NCBI GenBank assembly: GCA_013821985.1
Contig: PNJQ01000004.1
Coordinates: 1 to 64,000, forward strand
DNA length: 64,000 nucleotides
Origin: Opitutus sp.
Lineage (GTDB): Bacteria > Verrucomicrobiota > Verrucomicrobiia > Opitutales > Opitutaceae
Direction of reading: 5' to 3'
Under the pieces are notes generated by a model that did not search any database, was not told the DNA's origin, and was given only the letters and a program-made list of their open reading frames with translations. Below are positions 43,758 through 50,867 of the stretch, piece by piece. How positions within the stretch are numbered: the stretch's first letter is position 1; each line of letters begins with the position of its first letter. A program made the translations under genes and the position numbers.

Positions 43758-44880
43758 GATGAACGAGGGTTCCGGCGACGACGCCGATGAGATAGCCAAA
43801 GGGGAGGAACGCGCAGGCGAGAGCCACGAGCGCGACGGTCAGGACTTGCGCGGTGGCGCCGAGTTGGTCGCGCGCGAGCGAGAACAGCACGCCCGCCTCG
43901 AGCACGAGCAGCGCACCGAGGAGCGGGAACGGAAAACGACGCGCGACTTCGGCAAACGCGGTGCCGAAAAGCAGTCCGCCGAGCACGAACACGGCGCCGT
44001 AAATGACCACCGATCCGCCGCTGCGCGCCCCCAGCGCGTGGTGCCCGGCGAGCCCGCCGCAGCCGTGGCAGACCGGCACCCCCCCGAGCAAGGGCGCGAT
44101 AAAATTCAGCGCGGCAAAGGTCACACCCAGCGCGCGCATGTGCACGACGCGAGCGGGAAACAGGTCGCGCACGGTGCGCTCGGTGGCGACGAGCGAGTTC
44201 GCGAGCGACAACGGCAGTTGCGGCAGCACGAGCAACACGAGCACGACCGTCCAGTCCTGCCACGGCAACTCGGGCCAGCCGAAGAACAACGGCGCGGGTC
44301 CGGCGACCAGCGCGGTCTCGGCCGTGTGCGGAGACCAAAGCGCCCACGCCGCGCCGGCAATCACGACGAGCAAACCGACCGGCCAGCGCGTGGATCGGCG
44401 CAACACGAGCAGCACGACCATCGCAATCAGCGCAACCGGCCAGCCGGCCCAGCCGTCGCGGCCGATCATCTTGAGCGCGGCCCAACCGAGATTCAACGCG
44501 AGTCCCGCCTGCACGCCGCGCACGACTGCGAGCGGAATCACCCGCGCGAGCCAATCCAGTGCTCCACCCAGCGCGAGGGCGAGGATGGTCAAGCCGAGCA
44601 TCAGTCCGCCGAGTTGGAGTTGCGCGCCGGTGACTTGTCCGGCGATCACGACGACGGCCATCGCCTTCAGCGGCTGCACTGGCATCGGCAGCCGGTAGAT
44701 CCACCCGCTGAAAATCAGCGCGACGCCGAACGCGACAAACACCGGCCCGGCCGCCAGGCCGCTCACGGCCAGCATCGCGATCAACAACGGCAGATCGGTG
44801 CCCACATCGCCGAACGCACCGGACCACTCCGGCCGGGAAAATCGTAATGGCGGTCGTGCGCCAGTGCCAGCGGCGATCAT
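43720..44880 (-). CDS. MOT1-type molybdate transporter
   Basis: 386 residues from the ATG at 44880 with about ten to eleven hydrophobic helices. SGAFGDVGTDLPLLIAML near the start and GGVPVCHGCGGLAGHHALGARSGG in the middle are the signatures of the MOT1 (SulP-related) high-affinity molybdate carriers. Its place inside a cofactor operon supports molybdate as the substrate. The ABC system ModABC is not in the window. The gene overlaps mog by four bases. Confidence 0.88.
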   Translation of the reverse strand: MIAAGTGARPPLRFSRPEWSGAFGDVGTDLPLLIAMLAVSGLAAGPVFVAFGVALIFSGWIYRLPMPVQPLKAMAVVVIAGQVTGAQLQLGGLMLGLTILALALGGALDWLARVIPLAVVRGVQAGLALNLGWAALKMIGRDGWAGWPVALIAMVVLLVLRRSTRWPVGLLVVIAGAAWALWSPHTAETALVAGPAPLFFGWPELPWQDWTVVLVLLVLPQLPLSLANSLVATERTVRDLFPARVVHMRALGVTFAALNFIAPLLGGVPVCHGCGGLAGHHALGARSGGSVVIYGAVFVLGGLLFGTAFAEVARRFPFPLLGALLVLEAGVLFSLARDQLGATAQVLTVALVALACAFLPFGYLIGVVAGTLVHHALRFLLIPRTA

Positions 44881-45386
44881 GTTTGCCGGTTGCCGCGCTC
44901 GCGGAGCGTGAAGCGCACCCCCGCGATGTGGTCGATTGCCTCGACGATGGCCGGGGCGAGCGGGACGAGGCAGGTGGCGATGGCCGCAGGACGGCCGGGC
45001 AAATTCACGATCAGGGTTCGCGCGCGAACGCCGGCGGTGCCGCGTGAGAGGATGGCAGTCGGCACCGTTTGAAAACTGATCGCCCGCATCGCCTCGCCGA
45101 ACCCCGGCAGTTCGACTTGTAACACCGCGCGAGTCGCTTCCGGAGTGAAATCGCGGCATGCCGGCCCGGTGCCTCCCGTCGTGAGGATGAGGTGACACTG
45201 CTCACGATCCGCCAGCCGGCGCAATTCGCGGGCCAGTCCTTCAAGGCAATCCGGCATCAGCACGCGGTGCCACTCGATCGCCTCGGCAAAAACTCCCGCC
45301 ACCACGCGCTCGATTTCCGGTCCTCCGAGATCGGCATATTCGCCGCGACTCGCGCGGTCGCTGAGGGTGATGCGCCCCACCCTCAT
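44877..45386 (-). CDS. mog: Molybdopterin adenylyltransferase (Mog/MoaB family)
   Basis: 169 residues. The MPT-binding motif is TTGGTGPACRDFTPEAT, preceded by ITLSDRASRGEYADLGGP and followed by LIVNLPGRPAA. It adenylates molybdopterin so that MoeA can insert molybdenum. It sits between moaC and the transporter with four-base overlaps on both sides. The SDRASRG and TPEAT details fit Mog better than MoaB, but the two are hard to separate by eye. Confidence 0.92.
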   Translation of the reverse strand: MRVGRITLSDRASRGEYADLGGPEIERVVAGVFAEAIEWHRVLMPDCLEGLARELRRLADREQCHLILTTGGTGPACRDFTPEATRAVLQVELPGFGEAMRAISFQTVPTAILSRGTAGVRARTLIVNLPGRPAAIATCLVPLAPAIVEAIDHIAGVRFTLRERGNRQT

Positions 45387-45844
45387 ATTTTCTCCTTTCG
45401 CACGAGTTTCACCGCGCCGATGACCATGCGTTTGTCCACCGCCTTACACATGTCGTAGATCGTGAGCGCAGCGACGGCGACGGCGCTCAAAGCCTCCATC
45501 TCCACGCCCGTCTTCCCGGTGGTGCGCACGACTGCTTCGATCGCAATTCCAGTGGCATCGACCCGAAACGCGAGATCGACCCCGGTGAGCGCGAGCGGGT
45601 GGCAGAGCGGAATCAATGTGCTTGTCGTCTTCGCCGCTTGGATTCCGGCGATCTTCGCCACCGTCAGAACATCGCCTTTCGGCAGCGCCTGCTGTCGCAG
45701 CAGTGCCAGCGTTGCTCGTCCCAGGCGAATCCGCCCACGCGCCACCGCCAACCGCGCCTGATCGGGCTTATCGCCCACGTGGACCATCCGCGCGTCACCG
45801 CGCGAACCTAAATGAGTAAAGCGAAGTCGGGGCGCGGGTTTCAT
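45383..45844 (-). CDS. moaC: Cyclic pyranopterin monophosphate synthase (MoaC)
   Basis: 153 residues from the ATG at 45844. Family motifs are AKTTSTLIPLCHPLALTGVD and TGKTGVEMEALSAVAVAALTIYDMCKAVDK, with the catalytic Lys in the last part. It rearranges the MoaA product into cPMP. The ATG overlaps the moeA stop and its stop overlaps mog, each by four bases. Longer upstream frames are antisense or shifted moeA sequence. Confidence 0.95.
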   Translation of the reverse strand: MKPAPRLRFTHLGSRGDARMVHVGDKPDQARLAVARGRIRLGRATLALLRQQALPKGDVLTVAKIAGIQAAKTTSTLIPLCHPLALTGVDLAFRVDATGIAIEAVVRTTGKTGVEMEALSAVAVAALTIYDMCKAVDKRMVIGAVKLVRKEKI

Positions 45845-47109
45845 CGGCAAAAAATGAACTGGACCGTGGATCCGACATCCGCGTGACCGGACCACGGGGC
45901 GCACAACAGCGCATTCGCGCCCGCCACCCCGGCCAAATCGCCCGAATTCCCGAAGCGACACGGGTGCACTTGCCAGCCTTTCTCCCGCCACTCGACGCGC
46001 ACAGGCCAGAAGACTTCCCGAACGGACACTCCACCGCTCCACGCGGTGTCGAGTTGACCGCAGTGCAGCGGAAGCACGGACGGACATTCATGGCCGGCGA
46101 GGCGGAGCAGCGCAGGGCCGACAAAAAGTTGCCACGTCGCCCAGTGGGAGACGGGATTGCCCGGCAGAGCAAACGCCAGTTGCCTTCCCCGCGTGGCGAA
46201 CGCGAGCGGTTTGCCAGGGCGAATCGCCACCGATCGAAAATGAATCGCGAAGCCCAGCGAAGTCAGCAGTGGCACGGCAAAATCATAGCCGCCATATCCC
46301 GCACCTCCGGAAATGAGCAGGACGTCATGCGGAGGCATCGCTTCCAAAGCGGCGCGACACGCGGCAAGATCATCGCCCACCAGCGTCTGGCCCACCAACT
46401 CGGCTCCAGCTCGGCGCGCGAGACTGGCGACCAGTGGCCCGTTGGAATCTGGGATCTGCGCCGGGCCGGTTGCAACTCCGGCAGGCACGAGTTCACTGCC
46501 AGTCACCAGATGCGCGATGCGTGCCGGCCGATGGACCGCAAGCCGGCCGTGGCCCGCGGATGCAGCGAGCGCGAGTTCCAACGGACCAAGTTCGGCGCCA
46601 GCGTGCAATACGACTGCACCGGCCGAATGATTTTGTGCTCGCTGACGGATGTGCGTTTCGCCGTCTCGTGCTGTGACTGTCACGGCGGCGGCTTGGGCCG
46701 TAACACACTCGGTCGGGAGCACGCGGCGAGCGCCGGCGGGAAGTTCGGCGCCGGTGAAAATCTGCACGGCTTGCCCTCGCTGCAGAGTGCCCGCGAATGG
46801 ACAGCCAGCGGCGGATTCACCGACGAGCTGAAACCGAGCTCCCACCGCCGCACTCTCGTCGCAGGCGATCGCGAATCCATCGACGCTACTCAAGTCGGCG
46901 GGCGGCGAGTCGCCGCGGGCGCGCAAATCACTCGCCAGCACATGGCCGACAGCGTCGGCCAAGCGAACCGTGACGACGTCATGCACCTGGACGCAGGACA
47001 GCACCAACTCACGCGCCGCGAGCGCGGACAGCGAAGCTGCCGGACGGGCCGCCGAGTGACTAGTCGCGTCGTCGGGTCGTGAGCGACCTTCGCAAGGGAC
47101 AGCGAGCAT
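45841..47109 (-). CDS. moeA: Molybdopterin molybdenumtransferase (MoeA)
   Basis: 422 residues from the ATG at 47109, which has a purine-rich GGAAAGAAGA just upstream; an earlier start at 47172 adds a basic tail. MoeA landmarks: LSSVDGFAI (usually S-MDGYA), VQIFTGAELPAGA, a central LLISGGAGYGGYDF (usually TSGG-SVGxYD) and ALPGNPVSHWATWQLFV. It inserts molybdate into adenylated molybdopterin. The Met-to-Val and GYGG changes are deviations but leave the main acidic residues in place. First gene of the nine-gene Moco operon. Confidence 0.93.
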   Translation of the reverse strand: MLAVPCEGRSRPDDATSHSAARPAASLSALAARELVLSCVQVHDVVTVRLADAVGHVLASDLRARGDSPPADLSSVDGFAIACDESAAVGARFQLVGESAAGCPFAGTLQRGQAVQIFTGAELPAGARRVLPTECVTAQAAAVTVTARDGETHIRQRAQNHSAGAVVLHAGAELGPLELALAASAGHGRLAVHRPARIAHLVTGSELVPAGVATGPAQIPDSNGPLVASLARRAGAELVGQTLVGDDLAACRAALEAMPPHDVLLISGGAGYGGYDFAVPLLTSLGFAIHFRSVAIRPGKPLAFATRGRQLAFALPGNPVSHWATWQLFVGPALLRLAGHECPSVLPLHCGQLDTAWSGGVSVREVFWPVRVEWREKGWQVHPCRFGNSGDLAGVAGANALLCAPWSGHADVGSTVQFIFCR

Positions 47110-47238
47110 AAGTCTTCTTTCCAAATGCGGGAGGCGGGAGCGTTTCCGCTCGCACCCTATCGGCGGTGCCATCGTGAGGACGTATCCTGGTAGATTTCAC
47201 GGCTCGAAGACGTTTTTGTGAATGGTTGGTGACGGGAC

Positions 47239-47273
47239 CAAAAGGGAGGTGGACCGCGCTCGGTCCACCTCCC
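47239..47273 (-). terminator. Strong terminator between the small secreted protein gene and the Moco operon
   Basis: GGGAGGTGGACCG (47244-47256) pairs perfectly with CGGTCCACCTCCC (47261-47273) around a CGCT loop. On the minus strand a TTTTGGT tail follows. It lies 17 bases after the stop of the 47290-47613 gene and splits the respiratory/porin cluster from the moeA operon. The 130 bases up to moeA therefore should carry the Moco promoter, but I see no convincing -10/-35 there. Confidence 0.9.
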
Positions 47274-47289
47274 GCAAGATTGCCGGCGA

Positions 47290-47613
47290 TCAGCAGCCGG
47301 CAGACGCCTTGCCTTTGGCCAGGGTGTAAACGTCGCCGACTTTCATCTCCTTGGCTTTGGGCGTGGTGACGGTGATCAGCTTCCCGTCGGACGCGGTGAT
47401 TTTTGCGCCGCGGAGCAGGAGCTTGCCGTCGGACATGGTCGCGCGGAGGTAGCCGCCTTTCTTCGCCCAAGCGGGCATTTCACCTGCGACTTCGATTTGG
47501 ACTTGGCTGCCTTCGATGGCGATGACCTTGCCGGCGAGCGCCTCGTCCGCCGCCATCGCCGAGACGAAGCCAAAGGCGAGGAGCACGAATGAAATAAACA
47601 GATTCTTGATCAT
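47290..47613 (-). CDS. Small secreted beta-rich protein
   Basis: 107 residues with a Sec signal (MIKNLFISFVLLAFGFVSAMA), then a soluble part rich in short beta strands: AGKVIAIEGSQVQIEVAGEMP, KGGYLRATMSDGKLLLRGAKI and VTTPKAKEMKVGDVYTLAKG, ending in Gly-Cys. The pattern looks like a small SH3- or OB-like periplasmic domain. I recognise no named family. It lies 28 bases after the porin gene on the same strand and is followed by a strong terminator, so it is probably the last gene of that unit. Confidence 0.8.
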   Translation of the reverse strand: MIKNLFISFVLLAFGFVSAMAADEALAGKVIAIEGSQVQIEVAGEMPAWAKKGGYLRATMSDGKLLLRGAKITASDGKLITVTTPKAKEMKVGDVYTLAKGKASAGC

Positions 47614-47641
47614 GGTAGGATTCTCCAGGGTGATTTGAACC

Positions 47642-48970
47642 TCAGAAGGCCACTTGGAACATGGCGCGCGTGTTCGCGTTTTCTGAGTAGAGGAAGATTG
47701 GCTGGTTGCTCGCGTTCACGAGACCGCCGGCCAAGCCGGTGGGCTTGGCGAATTCGTTCTTCAGATACTCGATCGTGAAGCGCACATTCTGGCCGCGGAT
47801 GTAGTAGTTCAGGCCGAATCCCTTTTGCGTCACGGTCTGATCGGTCACACCCGAGAGCGCAGCGACGTCGAATTTTTCATAGTAGGCGTAGGGCTGCAGC
47901 TTCCCTTCTGAACCAAAAGTCTGGGGCAGGAGGTAAGCGCCGCGCACATACCAACCGTCGCGCTGGCCGTTCACGCCGCCGTAATTGGTGAGACGGTCGC
48001 CGGGATTGAGGTTCGTGTAATGCACGTCCTCGAAGTCCGACTTGATGTAGGCCGCGGTGAGCGTGTAGGTGCCCGAGGGGGTCGGATACTCAAACAAGAC
48101 GTCCGCCGTCACGTAGGTGTAGTCCACGGTGTCGCCGTTCGTCACGACGCCCGCCGAGGTCACGTTCTTGTAAACTGCGGCCGGCTCATACGCGCCGCCG
48201 AGACCAATTGTGAAGATCTTCATGTCCCCCAAGTAGGAACCCTCGTATCCGGTCGAGGCCTCGGCGTCCCAGAAAGAATAGTGAATGCGTCCCGTATACA
48301 TGAAATTCTCCGAGGGAGTCATGCTGGCGGTGACGGTCGCGCCGCTAAACGGATGCGTGGTCCGCGCGAATCCCTCGCGGCCCTGGAACACACCAACTTG
48401 ATAGACGGATTTCCCATCGAATAATTTGCCCCACGCGCTGACGCCGATGTCGCGGCTGGCCTTGATGGGCGTCGAGCCGTAGCCGGAGAACGACCACATT
48501 GAGCGGTCAATTCCGAGGGGATCGAAGCAGCCATCGAGATTGCCCCGTGTGACCGGCAGCTTCGTGAGACCGATCTTGAAATTCAGCAGGTCGCTGTAGT
48601 TGGCGATGAAGTAGGCGTCGTGCAGACGGATGTTGGCGTCGTTGTTGTCCGTGTCGGCCGCGGAGATTGAATGACCGGTGATGCCGCCCTTGGTCGTGCT
48701 GACGATGCTCTGGGTGTTGATCTGGAAACCGTAGGTTTCATCCATCATGCCCGTGAGCGTGAGACGGAACCGCGCAAAGCGCAGGTCGGTGCGGTCGCCG
48801 AGGCGATCGTTGCCGGCACCGTAATCGGTGGATTCAGCGAGCAGTTGGCCCCGCAACTGCACGCGCAGGCTAACCATGTTAGCCTCGAGGATGTCCGCTT
48901 GGGCTGCCGTTGCTCCGAGGAATCCGGAGAGAACGACCAGCGCACCAAGCTTGCTGGGGGATAGTTTCAT
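47642..48970 (-). CDS. Phosphate-selective-type outer-membrane porin (OprP/OprO family)
   Basis: 442 residues: a Sec signal of about 25, then alternating amphipathic strands with Tyr/Trp/Phe girdles. Family-like segments are RFARFRLTLTGMMDETYGFQINTQ near the start and FKIGLTKLPVTRG. The C-terminus ends in Phe (AMFQVAF), the usual outer-membrane signal. Such trimers pass anions. It follows the NrfD-like gene on the same strand after a 295-base gap that holds two short palindrome-like repeats, so it may have its own promoter. It could admit the oxyanion used by the respiratory enzyme; this is inference. Confidence 0.85.
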   Translation of the reverse strand: MKLSPSKLGALVVLSGFLGATAAQADILEANMVSLRVQLRGQLLAESTDYGAGNDRLGDRTDLRFARFRLTLTGMMDETYGFQINTQSIVSTTKGGITGHSISAADTDNNDANIRLHDAYFIANYSDLLNFKIGLTKLPVTRGNLDGCFDPLGIDRSMWSFSGYGSTPIKASRDIGVSAWGKLFDGKSVYQVGVFQGREGFARTTHPFSGATVTASMTPSENFMYTGRIHYSFWDAEASTGYEGSYLGDMKIFTIGLGGAYEPAAVYKNVTSAGVVTNGDTVDYTYVTADVLFEYPTPSGTYTLTAAYIKSDFEDVHYTNLNPGDRLTNYGGVNGQRDGWYVRGAYLLPQTFGSEGKLQPYAYYEKFDVAALSGVTDQTVTQKGFGLNYYIRGQNVRFTIEYLKNEFAKPTGLAGGLVNASNQPIFLYSENANTRAMFQVAF

Positions 48971-49168
48971 TTTGCGATGGGATCAGGTGGCCCGCCAAGA
49001 GTTGGAGCTACGAGCGCACGGCACCCGAGTTAGCCCGCGAGCACGGCGATCTGTCCGGGCCGGAGAAAGAAACGCTGTGTTCACGACGACATTCCTACGT
49101 GCGTTTGAATGTCAGTCCATCAGAACCGCCGCATCGGATAGACGTATCATCGGATGGATTCGCGCGAT

Positions 49169-49215
49169 GCATCTTTTCTAATGCACCGCCTTTCCAGCAT
49201 CGCGTTTTCTAATGC
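49169..49215. repeat. Two similar GCAT-TTTTCTA-ATGC elements upstream of the porin gene
   Basis: GCATCTTTTCTAATGC (49169-49184) and GCATCGCGTTTTCTAATGC (49197-49215) share GCATC and TTTTCTAATGC, and each has GCAT...ATGC arms. They lie about 200 bases upstream of the porin ATG and just after the NrfD-like stop, in an AT-richer patch. They could be a pair of regulator sites or part of a promoter. Apart from this the 295-base gap shows nothing. Confidence 0.4.
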
Positions 49216-49265
49216 CCCGTTAGGCCACGCGGAACAGACCGCATCGGGCCCGAACCGGGCAGGAC

Positions 49266-50318
49266 TTAGTGCCCCGCGATTCGCTGCACCCAATGGCTCT
49301 CTTGGCCGGCGAAAACCAGAACGAAGCGGAGCAGGAACGCGCCCAACGCGACCAGCAAGGCGGGGAACACCGTTGCGCGCACCAAATTCTTGAGCTCGAG
49401 AAACTGCCAGACAAACGGAGCGAGCGTGCCGCACAGAAGCACCCCGCACCAAAAGGCGACCGACCACTTTCCATTCACTAAGGCCATGGCTGCCCGCTGA
49501 CTCACTTCCGGTGCCGTGAGTAGCCCGACTAGATAAAGCCCCAGCAGGACCGCCTGCAGCGCGAGGAATCCCATCGTTGCCCAGGCAAGGGTCACCGCGG
49601 GCGCGGCGTCGGGCCGCGTGCCTCCAGTGAATCGGGCAATGAACGCACCCAAGCGGCGCCAGCCTGAGGTGGGACCCGTCGTGCCGGCAATGACCAGCAC
49701 GGCGTGCAAGAGCGCGGCCGCCGTCGCGAGACCCGAAATCAAAAAGATCGGTCCGAGCAGCGGACTGTTCCAGAGCGGGCGCGCCCGCAGCGTGCTGAGC
49801 AGCGTGCCGGTGTAGATGCCGAGTGAAAAACCGAGCATCAAATTCGCGGTCCCGAGCGCCACGATGCGGCGCGGCGACGCGAATAGAAATTCACTCGCCC
49901 GGGTCAGAAGCGGAAATCGCCCCGTGAGGACAGGAACGGACAGTGGGAGATGCGCGACGGCATTGGCCAAAAGCGCTCCATAGGAAAGCAGCATCAAATA
50001 GGATCCCCACGACATCGGCGAAGTGGGCTCGAACGTGAGATACAGCCGCCAGACGTAGAGCTTATGCGATAGGTCGAGGAACAGCGCAGTGAGCCCCGCA
50101 CTGAGCAGCCCGATTCCAATGAGCGGGCCCACGGTGCACGCTACGTGCGGTTCGGGCCGCGTTGGACGGCGGACCAACAAATGCAACCCCGCCAGCACCA
50201 TTAACCCGGCAGCCAGAGCGGCGGCAAAAAGATCGATCGGCACTTCGATGCGCCAAGCTTCAAGAATCGGATCAACGCCAGGGTTGTTCCGGGTGGTGGT
50301 GTATTCGAGAGGAGTCAT
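49266..50318 (-). CDS. NrfD/PsrC-type quinol-interacting membrane subunit
   Basis: 350 residues with about nine hydrophobic helices. The WRIEVPIDLFAAALAAGLM start and FLDLSHKLYVWRLYLTFEPTSPMSWGSY in the early loops are characteristic of the NrfD/PsrC family, as is FLISGLATAAALLHAV. The subunit anchors the complex and exchanges electrons with the quinone pool. Third gene of the psr-like operon, 12 bases after the iron-sulfur subunit. There are no heme ligand motifs. Confidence 0.92.
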   Translation of the reverse strand: MTPLEYTTTRNNPGVDPILEAWRIEVPIDLFAAALAAGLMVLAGLHLLVRRPTRPEPHVACTVGPLIGIGLLSAGLTALFLDLSHKLYVWRLYLTFEPTSPMSWGSYLMLLSYGALLANAVAHLPLSVPVLTGRFPLLTRASEFLFASPRRIVALGTANLMLGFSLGIYTGTLLSTLRARPLWNSPLLGPIFLISGLATAAALLHAVLVIAGTTGPTSGWRRLGAFIARFTGGTRPDAAPAVTLAWATMGFLALQAVLLGLYLVGLLTAPEVSQRAAMALVNGKWSVAFWCGVLLCGTLAPFVWQFLELKNLVRATVFPALLVALGAFLLRFVLVFAGQESHWVQRIAGH

Positions 50319-50330
50319 CGCAGGCCGGGT

Positions 50331-50864
50331 TCAGGTGAGATAGAAAACATGCGGGCGGCAGCCGGCTTCCGGCAGCAGGGCGTGATGCGCTCGCGTTCGC
50401 AGAAGCAAGCTCACGTCGCTGGCCGGATCATCCACATCCCCAAAATGCATGCAGTGCGTGGGGCACACGGACACACATGCCGGATCGAGACCCTGTTCCA
50501 CGCGGTGGATGCAGAAGGTGCACTTGGAAACGTAGCCGTCGGGGTGCGTAAACCGCGCGTCGTAGGGGCACGCGGCCAGGCAAGCTTTGCAGCCGATGCA
50601 TTTGTTCTTCGTCACCATGACGAATCCGCCTTCGCGTTGGTGGCTCGCCCCCGTCGGGCAGCAATGCACACACGGCGGATTGTCACAGTGATTGCAGCGC
50701 TCGGAGCGAATCTGCATCCGCACGCTGGGAAATTCGCCATGCACGGTCTCAGTGATCCAATCCCGATTGAAGCCTTCCGGCACGTCGTTCTCGACCTTGC
50801 AGGCGACCACACAATTCATGCAGCCGACGCACAGCCGCGTATCGATGACCATCGCGTAGCGCAT
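50331..50864 (-). CDS. Four-cluster [4Fe-4S] electron-transfer subunit (PsrB/PhsB type)
   Basis: 177 residues with sixteen cysteines in ferredoxin-like groups: CVGCMNCVVACK, CNHCDNPPCVHCCPTGA, CIGCKACLAACPYDARF and CTFCIHRVEQGLDPACVSVCP. This is the DmsB/PsrB/NrfC family, carrying electrons between the molybdenum subunit and the NrfD-like membrane subunit. There is no signal peptide, so export would rely on the Tat signal of its partner. Starts three bases after the stop of the catalytic gene. Confidence 0.94.
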   Translation of the reverse strand: MRYAMVIDTRLCVGCMNCVVACKVENDVPEGFNRDWITETVHGEFPSVRMQIRSERCNHCDNPPCVHCCPTGASHQREGGFVMVTKNKCIGCKACLAACPYDARFTHPDGYVSKCTFCIHRVEQGLDPACVSVCPTHCMHFGDVDDPASDVSLLLRTRAHHALLPEAGCRPHVFYLT

Positions 50865-50867
50865 GAT

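Noticed and set aside
47110-47238. Moco riboswitch before moeA
   Set aside because: I could not draw the conserved Moco RNA structure in these 130 bases; no support from sequence alone.
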